NCBI GenBank assembly: GCA_000711775.1
Contig: ARYC01002092.1
Location: 1-64,000, forward strand
Reading direction: 5' to 3'
Length of the DNA stretch: 64,000 bases
Origin: Oxytricha trifallax
Taxonomy: Eukaryota > Ciliophora > Spirotrichea > Sporadotrichida > Oxytrichidae
Both the position numbers and the translations under genes were made by a program. Positions 49,901 to 61,400 of this stretch are shown here, one piece after another (the first letter of the stretch is position 1; each line of letters opens with the position of its first letter). Under the pieces are notes generated by a model. The model worked only from the letters and a program-made list of their open reading frames with translations. It was not told the DNA's origin and did not search any database.

Positions 49901-52152
49901 AATTTTCCCCTCATGATAACTATTATTACTAATTGTTTAAAACTATCTATCTAGGTTTGTTTAAGAACTTTTTATTTGATAATTTGAAGTACCCGAATAA
50001 CTGTCGTATACTCTAGGCTTATCTTTGATTTCTTATTGATTTTATAGATTCTTAGAACATCTCTATTTTTTTTTCATTTTCTCGCATTTCTCTTGCATTT
50101 AATATAAAAACAAATAAATTAGATTTTACCGTCTACTTATTGGAAGTAGCATTAACATTTCATCATATGCTGCAACTTTATTTCAGATAAGTAATATAAT
50201 TAAAAATGATATTTATTAAATTATTATAAGTAAAAATCATAGTCATTACTTCTGTGATGTTGAAGAAACATAATGAATATTGAAAACATTTAGAAATTTG
50301 CGTGCTTTTAACTTATCTACTAATGAACTTATTCGTTACTGATATTAAATATGGATGAATTATCAATACTGGATTGATTTTGTATCTCCAGAATAATTTC
50401 AATGCTAAAGTCTACTAACTAATGAACTTATTCAGCATCCAAGTTAAAATTTTATGATTCATCCACTTCTTAATTAAAAAGCTAATATTTTAACTAATAA
50501 TTTTTTTACTTCAATTTATTAATTTATTTTACTTGTATTTGGATTCGATAATGCTTGACTAGATAGTTAGTGAGCAGTATAGGACCAATTAGCAAAATCA
50601 AAACAAAGATAAAATAATAAGACCGCACAAAGTTATACTCCCAAATTTTAGAATTTTATTCAAAATTTTAACTTATTATCGAATCTTAAATTATGATAAA
50701 AACTCTTATAAAAACCAAAGATATATGCACAAAGATATTAAGATAAAGATTTTGAAAAAAAAATCAAGGATTCGGGTTTAAGATTTTAGGGTGGGACCTC
50801 AAATAATTTGATTCCTTGCCAAAAATATCGCTAAATAAGTGCATAAAAGTGAAATGCAAGTAGATTGTATTCTTGTACATAGTAATTTTATACATTTTCT
50901 AATTCCACATAACACTCTTCGTCAATCTCAAGATATACTTAACAAGAAGTGTAAAAACAACCATGCACAGAGTAATGTATTTTATCCTCAAATCATGTTT
51001 AAAGCTGTATGTAAGTGAGAGTAAAAACTTAAAAAAAATTTCTATTATTGTAAAAGTAAATTCGAAATTGGGAAATTATTTTTACTAAATTAATTATGAA
51101 TCAAAATATTGACAGTTAAAGTTGGCCAATTTAAAACTATCTAGTGCTCATTCGATAAAGAATTAAAAATTAGATGGACTTTATTATTGACGGTACTATT
51201 TTATTGCATTTCTAAGTTGATATAACTCGACTTTAATGTGAGGGCAAAATTTATTTAATTTAGCGACGTTTAATTCAAATCGATTTATCTCGCTTTAGGG
51301 ATGCCAAAATAGTACCGCTAATAATAAAGTCCAGCTAATTTTGAATTCTCTATCGAAATAGCCTAAGATTGTTTAAATTAGCCTATATTTTGATTTCTAA
51401 TTAATTTAATAAAAACTAAATTGCCCAATTTCCAATACATTGCTATAATAGGAAAGGCTAGTTGGAATTCTCAGACCAGGGTAGATGCTTATTAGGTACC
51501 ATTAAGTTGAAAAAAAGAGCGCAAAAGAGAAGTAGGACTGTCATAAGAATAAGGGTGGTTGATAGCACAATAATTTAAAGTTCAGTATTAGGATCAGGCA
51601 ACAAATCCGTGAAACATCGCACTGAGTAGAGCATCACATAAGTAAATAGTAAAGTTCTTAAGATCACAAAGCAAGAAGCCAGTACACGTAATATAATAAG
51701 TTTCTAGTCGAGTGATATTTATTTTGAATTCTTAATCATCAACACCCCAAGCAAGATGACAGTATATATTTGACAATTATAAATGACTTTAAATAATGAT
51801 TTTATGACAATCAAAGTCAGGAAAGACAGAACAGCGATATCCCGAACAATAACATAACTCGATTCTTTAAATATCAAGATTTAGTCAATGATATTACTAT
51901 CAAGGCTTCCTAATTTGAATGATCCATTTTCTATATATAAATCTATAATTACAGCCATCACCAATATGAAATCACCAAGCAAGAGAGCCAGATATGATTC
52001 AATCTTAATTATGTTATTGTATATTAGAGACCTATATCGATAAACAGAGTTAGGATGTTTATATTTATACAAAATGGAAGCACTAACCAGAATATTTTTG
52101 CAATTCTTGTATTTGTTTCAAATTTCAATTTTTCAATGTTTCCATTTGCCAT
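43930..52152 (-). CDS. TmcB-like multi-TM protein with PAS-like domain, paralogue B
   Basis: ATG at 52152 (MANGNIEKLKFETNTR), TGA 43930-43932 after QRIIKFLNNY, 177 bp above the start of paralogue A. The order matches A: N-terminal membrane helices (52010-50520; ESYLALLLGDFILVMAVIID, LMVPNKHLPWSENS, RSYYFIFVLILLIGPILL); linker blocks (50160-48950); PAS-like region (48740-47250; KYLMPELIAENHHLFIQKFL, NLRIHEISRSCKCVCN); membrane helices (46900-46060; KFVLNIFTIMIVIIFATSMV, MTYICIALICLSSLLATPII); and the last segments (45300-45120, 44400-43940). Identity to A is moderate, so the duplication is old. Unlike A, the terminal block is AT-rich. A TA-flanked MITE (51048-51448) is removed in frame. The frame just after the start (52090-52030) needs an intron or IES that I could not fix. 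Role unknown. Confidence 0.7.
49638..49799. mobile_element. AGGTCCC-ended small inverted-repeat element
   Basis: About 160 bp with left end GAGGTCCCACCAGAAAAACA and right end the inverse of TAGGTCCCCCACC; arms remain alignable for about 40 bp through an ATTTTTAAAT core. A third copy of the end, GGTGGGACCTC, lies at 50790-50800 in inverted orientation, so a larger composite (49638-50800) is possible. It lies in an insert of gene B; no coding capacity. Confidence 0.6.
51048..51448. mobile_element. TA-flanked inverted-repeat element (MITE) acting as IES
   Basis: 401-bp palindrome-like element with ends TTGTAAAAGTAAATTCGAAA and TTATAGCAATGTATTGGAAA (read inward) and long imperfect arms. TA is on both sides (51046-51047, 51449-51450). 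Removing it with one TA joins ENSNQPFL to IEIFFKFLLSLTYSF, which aligns without gap to paralogue A (ENTVQPFVLENLFKFFLAF). Same family as 26102-26415. Confidence 0.88.
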
Positions 52153-52421
52153 TCAATAAAATATTATCTACTTTATAAAAATACTAGAAACTTTTTGGTT
52201 CAAATTTTATGTTAATTAAAAATATGATGCTTGATATTAATCTAATCCGTGCAAAGCTAAGTATGTTATGTAAGATTAATTTACAATTTATACAGTATAT
52301 TTTTACGCTCAATTTTTGAGCTTACAAGCAAACGTAATTTTAAAATATGTAAATTAGGAAATGTAATTAAGTACACTGCTTTTATTATTAATATAGTAGG
52401 CTTGATAAGTTGCAATTTTAA

Positions 52422-55400
52422 TCACTCGATATCCTTATTGTGCTTGCCACCTTGTGGGAAGTCTTTGGCTGGTGGAAGTTCTTCAATCTTGAAATTTTGA
52501 TCTGTAGAATAAACAGCGAATTCGAAATCACCCTATCCTTCTTCGCCATGTTCAGTATTTGAAATCATTATTGTGAATTTGTAGGGGTAAGATACAGACT
52601 TATCAAAATCACACTCTGCAGTTACTATATTTAAGTTTACTGGATTTCCTGATTTTGCTACTAAAGTTTGCTTATCTACTTAATTTTAAAGTTTTCTATA
52701 ATGTAAACGGATTTTTATAGAAAAAATATTAATGTCTGTATCTTGTTTATTTAGGATTTATATTAAGACTTTCCTAATATGAGTTGATTTATACAAAAAA
52801 TATTTTTTCCCATGCATTTAAATGACTTAAAATTTAAAGAATTTTAATTATAATTACAATTACCTACTTTTGTAATTCTTTTTCCGTTCGTCTTGCTGAC
52901 CATAAAGAATATGGAATGTTTACCCTTGAACATATTGACTTTGTCTTTTTATAGTAAACTGATGAACCCATCGCATGGTTTAGTAACTGTGATAGCATAT
53001 TGTGGATTGTAATCAATTCTAGCGTTTGGATTTTTCCTTGAAGGAAGACCTTCTGCAGATGCGCCTTTCCATGAACCCTCTACTCTAATTTCTTTCCAGC
53101 CATCATCATTATCCAGGATTCTACAGATGTATAGATATGAATATTGCTTTATTTAGATATTAATCTATGACTAGCGCTTTTATTCACAAGTGATGAGATA
53201 TTGTAGACTAAAATATATTTAAATTGCTGTACAAAATCTAGGACTTCCATCCAGAATACACCATCAGCTGAGGAGTCTTGGTATCCAACTTTGTTTCTCA
53301 TTCTTTAATCCCACTTTTCACAAGTATCTGACCAATCTCCCTTCCACTCTTCTCCTGAAGAACCATGAGGGTTTCTAAGTTGCATCAATTTGTGGCCATC
53401 TACTTCTACTACATCCAATACAGCATAAGCGTGACCTTATACAATTCCCATTTAAAACCCATTAAGATTGAATTTTATTTTAAAGCTCAAAAAAATTATT
53501 TGACTTATAATAAAACTAAAATTTTTGAATAAACTTGCAAAAATAAATATGTAAGTAAAGCTAAGAATTTATAGGTATTTTAAAAACTAAGTAATAAAAA
53601 TAAAGTTTATGAATTAAAATTACAAAAAAAAAATAATAAGTAATCATTTCTCTTATCATACTCTCATTCAGGGTTAGAATTTTTAGGAAGTGCAAAAATC
53701 TTGTTTAACATTTAATATATTAAAATTTATCTTGATGAAAATTTATTTCCATTCAATGAACTTCTCTCTATTTTAATATTTATTATTATAAAAATAAAAT
53801 TAATTAAGATATATTTATTTCAGGTTATGATTTCATTAATTGCTCTATCTCCCATTGAATGCTCTGGACTATAATAATATAGTTACAATTATAAATTACT
53901 TTTAATTTTTTATACCTGCACCCATTAAACATCCAGTTCTTTTGAGTGTCTTCAAATTTTCCCAAAGCTTCTAGATATTTTTACCATCAATTTTAAGGTC
54001 AATTTATTCAGGGAAACCATCAGTCATATCTGCAAGTGCATATTAGACTTTGCCAGCTTCGATATAATTGAAAGTACCGTACATCTTGGCATAAGCTTTT
54101 TCAAGTACCATAGGCCAGAGTTCATCTCCTTCAGCACCACCCTTAACGAAAACCCAGTCACCATTAGCATAAGCTGGGAATAAGTCATCTATGATAATAA
54201 TTTCTGGCTCACCTTCTTTGAAAAATTGTACACATATTGCTCCTGTAGTTCTCCATTCTTCTTCAGTTGACACAATAATTTTTTTCACATACTTTTCACC
54301 AAGCACACTTATAAACCCTAAGAATTAAATTGTCCGATTGTATTAATAGATTATAAGTTTAGCGGATAATAGATAGCAATCACCAAGGGCACCTTAAACG
54401 ACATCCAAATGATTAATCTTATCCTTGAAGAGGACACAGTTTGGCTTGTCTCTAGCTCTAACCCATCTGGAAACTCCTCTATTAAGACAGTTTGGTCCAA
54501 GAATTGTATCTCCAGCTTTAAATTGAGTATCCTCATATATTTTCCCGTTTGCAGCTTCAAGCTTAATTTTATCCCATTTCATTTCACAATCTGGCATCTT
54601 ATCAACAGGCATATCCATGGTAACTGAAGCAAGCAATTTTCTCTTCTCTTCTGAAAGTTGACCCATCATTTCTTATCTCTCTTTTTCCTTTTCTTCTTCA
54701 ATTAAAGCTGCTTCTCTACGTTTTTCGTCGACTTCTCTCTATTCTTGAATAAAGTGATCTCTAAGATGATTGAACATAGTTTGCTTCTCTGGTGTTAATT
54801 TTTGAATTTAAGTAATAACTCTAGCATATCTAATTGACATATTACCTTGATCTGGAATGTTTATTACAATACCGAGTGCAAACAAAGCTGCTTTCTTTTC
54901 ATTCAAGAAAGTAAAGAGATACTTTTTCTTTTGTTCTTATAAGTTTTCAGCTTGTTACACAATCAAAAGTTAGAACTGAATAATTAGCTCAAGCTCTTCT
55001 CTATAAATTCTGTTTTGCTCTTTCTCAAGCAAGAATAAGTAGGAGTAGCAAGATGGAATGCTACCAAGATTTACCTTAGTTTCATCAACACAATCTGTGA
55101 TTGAGTCTCTTACAATATTATCTTCAATAAATGCAACATCCTCATCTCTTTCTTCAAGATTCAATTATGCTCTGTTTTCGTTCATTCTCATGAAATTTCT
55201 CATAACATCTCTTCTAAACTTGATTTTTTTGTATGTCACAAGTTGTTCTCTGTTGATAGCAGATCTGTTGTTTATATAGCCTAGTTTGGCATCTAACCAA
55301 GCTCTTCTAATAAGTTTTTTATCAATATCCATGGTGCAATCCCTTAGTTAATGTGCTGATACTCCAATCAAATGGAAGCACACAATAATCAGTATAAGTT

Positions 55401-58400
55401 CAAAGAGAATACTTAGAGATATACCAACGTTATGTGGATAAACCCAGACTGAACAGAGCACTGCCCATACCATTAGTATAATAAGTCCAGCAATTAGAGC
55501 GACTGTTGGTAAGTTATGTGACTCTACATCGTTTTTCTTGGGGTTATAGATGTAAATTGGGAATATCCAAGGCGAGAAGAATATTGGCTTAGTTTCCATT
55601 TTAGCTAAATCTGAGCCTATTTCAGCTAATCCATACACTATAAAGAGTGCTGCAGTTACCCAGCATGAGATTGACACTCCAGTGAAAGTTCTAAATTCAT
55701 CAAAGAACAAAGAAACAACAGTTGCTGAAACAATCACAGCAAGAATGATAAGCAAATTTATAATTGTCCAAAGAGTAGGCATGTAGAAATCGTGCTTTAC
55801 ATAAATGTACACTTGCAAGATTACATAGCCAATTACAACAACAATGACTGATAAACTAAGAAATATTTTTTTAATTTTATTTTTATGCCTTTTTACGGTT
55901 TATAATGATACCTTGAATATAAGTCATGTAAACGTAAGCAAGTACAAGCATTCCAATACCTTATAGGAAAGTCAAGAGTAGCTGAATAAACAAGAAAAAT
56001 GTAAATTTGCCTTTGTCATCGTACCATTTTGCAGCAGCTGATGCAGCACTAGTAATGAATGGAATGACCATTAAATAAACGACCATGTATGTACCAGCAC
56101 CAGCAGCACCTGGTGTTGATGGATCGATATCTTCGCTTGAGTATGAGATAAAGAGATTAGCAATCAAAACCCCAAAACCCCTTAATGAGGTTTATAAGTG
56201 CTTTGATTTGTAGGGAATTTGTTAGGGGTTGGGGTTATTAATTAAATGCGAGACTAAAATAGCAAGCTTTTGGGGTCTATTTATGATGAAGAGTATATAG
56301 ATTTAGTGTTTAAACTGCGTTATGGATGTGATATGTATAGTGAATAACTCAAACCAGTACTGAACTATAAGTCTATTGCACTGCTCTTAAAGCGTAGTCC
56401 ATCAACTGTTCGTTCTCACTGCTTGAAAGCTGTGTAATTAAAGCAATAATAGCTGAATTCTTAGCCTAAGAGGAAGTCAAAGTTTCTATAGAAGCATATT
56501 GACTATCTTATTAATGAAAAAACTTTGAAGTATTGGGCTCACTTCTCTCTCGACTAACGAGCTATTATGTTTCACCGCCAGTTCCCTGAGTTGAAGATCT
56601 CTGCATAATCTGTTGCAAACATTTATAAACGAAACGGTATCTCTTACAAAGGTGTAAATCGTATCAAGAGAGTAATTGATTTCACTCTGCCATTTTACAA
56701 CAACAACTTAAATTATATTTATAATTAAATGCAGAGAGCCTAATAGAATAATATTAAGTTTATTCATGCTGACGAGGCTGTGTTTACATTCAACACTTTC
56801 ATCTAGAAGTCTTGGTATAAGAGGCATAGCAACATAGAAGTATATGACTAGAAAGTCAAGGTATAAACAATGGCAATTCTTGGAGGAATTAGCGAGGATA
56901 CTGGTTTAGAAACTTATCTTATTCATCCTCGCTCTATTAAGACAGAGTAGTATATAAAGTTCTTAGAACAGCTGAGAGAGAAGTACCCTGAATAAGAGAT
57001 TATACTATTCGTTGATAATCTTTCTGTTCATAAGACCAAAGAAACAAGGAAGAGTTATGAACAACTTAGAATAACGCCAGTGTTTAACGTACCTTACAGT
57101 CCATATTTTAATGGAATTGAGTTCTACTGGGGTATATTAAAAGGTCATTACAAGAAACTGCTGCTATACCACTTGATGCATGACCTACCTATCGATACAG
57201 TAGACTTTATAAAAAGCTCAGCGAAGAGAGTAGATAATTAATTGGCTTAAAAGTGTGCTAAAGAAGGGAGAGTGAATGTATATAAATAAGTTTTGTAGTT
57301 AAGTTAATGAATATATAAGTCACATTTAAAATTCTTTAGAGGGAGCTGGCTTCTCTTTCTTTTCTTCTATTTATTGCTTCCCTCCACCTAAGTTTCTTCT
57401 CTTACTGCTAGCTCCAGCATCTATGTTCATTGACTCTGGTGGCTGAATATTTCAATAAAGTCTCTTGCTGACTTCATACTTTGTCTGCGACTTTCGCTCT
57501 CTGTGAAGCTTGCTCTATTCCTTCATCAAGAAGATGCCAGTACCAGATTTTTCTAAAGAGTTAAGCTAGAAATCTTACTTGAAATATAAGGGTGCTTCTG
57601 CAGCTCTGATAGCCAGCTCTCACTTATCTTGATCCCTTGTTTATCCTTATCTTCTGAAGAGATGCTGTACCTTTTCTTATGAGATTCTTGAATATTTCTT
57701 TCAAGTAATCACCTTTAATTGTTGCAAGTATGCCAAAGAAATAGTTTCTTTCAGGCAGTTTATTTGACAACTGCTTCTTAGTATGCATGTACAGCGAAAC
57801 TTCTGGGTCGTTCATAGCATCATCATATAAGTTAGTCACTGATATTTCTGGATAGTTTAGAATCTCTGCAAACTTTACATCTTATGTTTTCAATGCTTTC
57901 TTCTCTTCGCAGAGTATCGCCCTTAGAAATGAAATTTTAGTACCTTCCATCGTTGGCAAGAACAAACCAACTACATAATCAAAATGAGTTACAATAAGTT
58001 CATTACCTTGCGGCACCAGGTAGCGATGCAAATCCTCCTTGCCTCTAAATCTTTGAATCAATTCTTGTGCTTGCACTCTTTTCATTGCATCATTCATTGA
58101 CTCCATCTTGTTAACAGATCTAAGAAATGATATTCAAATTAAAGTTTATTGATTTCAATTATAAACCTCTGAAAAACTTACTATTAAATACGGGCATCCT
58201 ATAGGAGGTCAACCTCTAAGAAGGATATGGAGAAGGTTTTGAGAACTGGTTTCAAAATTGAGAGATTGATATCAATTTCTACTGTTATAGTTCCATATTT
58301 TTAAAATTTAAATTGGTACGTACTTAATTAGGAGCAACTCCTAAAATGCTAGTACTTAATTAGGGGCATTAATTAAAGCTAGTACTTAATTAGGAGCACC

Positions 58401-61400
58401 CTAATTTTAATCATAAAATCACAAAATACCTCCTAAAGCAGTACGTACTTAATTAGGTGCACCTCCTAAATCGGTACGTACTATAATCAACTTATTATTG
58501 AAAGTAAAAATGGTTACTTCCTCACCCATATGTAGAACTGGATCGTCTCTTAACACTCATAATTCTTCTCTTATACTCTAAGAACTTCCCTTGAAACTTG
58601 TAGGCTTGCAAAGCTCTCATATAAGCTCTCAGTTATAGAGGCAGTTTTATAATTTTAAATTCAAATTTAAATATGAGCGCTAACATTTTAAGAAAAACAA
58701 CAGCACTTCCATCAAACTAAATGAGACTTACCTTTGGCGTCAATAAAAAGTGTGATAGCTGTGAGATGAACTCTCATAAGGAACTACCAGAGCTATCACT
58801 TGAGGTCTCTGTTATTAAAATAGAAATTAATAATAGAAAATAAATGGCAAACAAGTGTGTGGGAGACAGAGAGGAGGAGAAAGGTATTAATGAAATTCCT
58901 ATACAAACTGAAGAAGCTGAAGTCTATTTTTGTGAGCTATGTGAGAGAGATTTTGCTCATAAATCAAGCTGGTACAGACATAAGAAAGAGCATAGAGAAG
59001 CCAAGCCCACTGTATACTTAAAGCATGATAAAATAGATGGAAAGTATGAATGCTTTGAGTGCCATAAGCAATGACTTGAAGAAGCATTTATTAAAAGCTC
59101 ACAAGAAAGATATAGAGGTTGAGAATCATGAAGTCGAGCTGAAGCTTCTCAACAAAAACAAAGCGAGGGAATATTCTAAGGTCGTAGTGCCTGAATAAGC
59201 AAGAGAGTTAGAGTACGTTAGGAAGGCACGCAACCAACTGACCTCTGAAATAACAAAAATTATGATCAAGATTCAATACAAGAAAATACCGGTTCTTGCT
59301 TAAATTGACCTAGATACTTCTCTTTAAAGCTACCTAATATTATAAGACTCCTTTGATAAGAAAGTTATCAATGATCATCAATACGCATACAAGGTGTATC
59401 CCTTCAACTATCTCTTAAGTGATGATAAATACTAGATGGAGTTTACAAATGAGTATCAAGTACTCACTCAAGCAAAGTTCAAAGAGTGTAGCTACATAAT
59501 CAAGTTAGATGCTGTCCTCCTTGACAAGGATCATGTTGCTTTCAGACTCCCACTCTATGAAAGGACCCTAAGAGATTTCATTACAGATCAAAGGAATCAT
59601 AAGTAGCTTGGATAAATAGCAACTCAGACCATATAAGGCATTAAAGAGCTTCACAAGTTAGGGTTTGTTCACAGAGATTTGAAGCCAGAAAATATAATGA
59701 TAAACTTTTCACCAGTAAGAGTAGCAATAATCGATTTCAACAGAGCTTAAAGAGTGGAAGTATCAAGGCTTGGAACTGTAATGGGTACGCAAGGGTACTA
59801 TCCAGAAAGAGAAGACTGGAGAGATGGAGACTTTTAGTGGGATGTGTGGGCTTTAGCAGCAATAATAATAGAGTGCGATATGCCTCGCAACGATTACTAC
59901 TCTACAAGGTGCGAGAAAGATGCTAAGCAAAGAATCAATTAGTTTATAGACAAAACAAGAGTGTCTCAATCAATGAAACAAATGGCAGAGTCAATAATAA
60001 TAAAACCAAACTCAAGATCAGACATATCAATAGAGCAGATAGAGTTGTGGTTAAGTAAGATAAACTTCCGACCTCTCCCACATGATCCAAAAGTGCATTT
60101 TGAGTGATTAAATTAAATACATTTACTGTAAATTTCACATTAAAACCTATTAATAACCCCAACCCCTAACAAATTCCCTACAAATCAAAGCACTTATAAA
60201 CCTCATTAAGGGGTTTTGGGGTTTTGAATAGCCCAGCCATATTGAATGCAATATGAAAGGAAAAAGAAGAAATACTGAGTGACTGTAAGCTTTGCATCAG
60301 TGTTCAAGTGCTTGGACAGTGAAAAACCTGCCATAGTGTAATGAACAAGTGGCACTGCAATATTCACACCAGTCACGTCATTTTGATCAACTGAAACTAG
60401 GACAGCCAAAAGAATAAGTGCTATGTGAGCAACTAAAAGTGACCAAATAATCTGATAATCGTTGTGTCTTAACTTGCCTAAGAAGAATGCTTGAACAACG
60501 TTGTATTCAACTCTCCAATCAATAATGCTCTTGAGCTTCTTCTTTTGTTTCTTCTAGTCTGAATCGTCTTCTTCTGCTTCAAAGTCAACTTCCTCGTCAG
60601 TTAAAAAGAAATAATTTTATATTTTCATAAATATTAATATAATTGCATTTAATGAGTGGAATTTAAACCCTGTATTTATTTTCACATTTTATGTCGATTG
60701 GAAAAAAGGCAAATTTTAAGTTTTTTATTTTTAAATTCTAGGCTTTTTATTACTATATATATATTATTAAAGGATTATCTTATATTATAAGGGATCTATA
60801 GAGACCATGAAGTAAATATTTGTCAATAAATATATTAAAAACAAAAGGATTTTTAAAAATAATAACTGCAAAAAGTTTAAACTTTTGTAACATGAAATTA
60901 AAATAAATCTAAAAATTAATATACATATATTAATAATTTTTAGGTTTTAAATCATCATCTTCTTCTTTTCCTTCAAGCTCGTTATCATCATTTCCAATTC
61001 TGTAGTTTTCATTAACTCCATCCTCTTCTTCGCCACCCTCGTAAATATCGTCCTTTTCGACTTTAGTGTTATTTCTGGCGATTTCCTCATTGATCAATAA
61101 GTCGTCTTCATGTTGATTTGGAGTGATGGTGCCATTATTTTTTGTGGTATTCATGTCTTGTGGTTTAACTTTCCCAATTGCGATTGGCTGTACTTTCAAC
61201 TGCACATTCGCTTGAGTTTCATTGACTTTAACACTTGTGTAGTTTGATGGTGATTTCTGCACAACTTAACTCTTAATTTAGGAACCATATGCACTTTCAC
61301 CCTTTTGGAGAGTTAATCTGCTTGCCTGAGCATTTCCACTTACTCCGAAGAAGTTAGTGTCCTACTTTTAAACTCCACTTTTCTCAATGTTTTTCTTCTC

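Larger units (their letters stand above)
56165..60226 (+). mobile_element. TBE transposon, full-length copy B
   Basis: 4062 bp, ends CAAAACCCCAAAACCCC with the same 78-bp inverted repeat as copy A, flanked by AAT on both sides (56162-56164, 60227-60229). Same three genes in the same order. The transposase is intact, the 22 kD frame is open, and the 57 kD frame has a 14-bp deletion. It is inserted in a TM-coding part of the calpain gene. Excision with one AAT gives an exact in-frame joint, so it must be removed as an IES to make the gene. Confidence 0.97.

Noticed and set aside
54409-55279. Plus-strand frames over the calpain gene
   Set aside because: Antisense to the charged linker and protease core, which is clearly coding on the minus strand.
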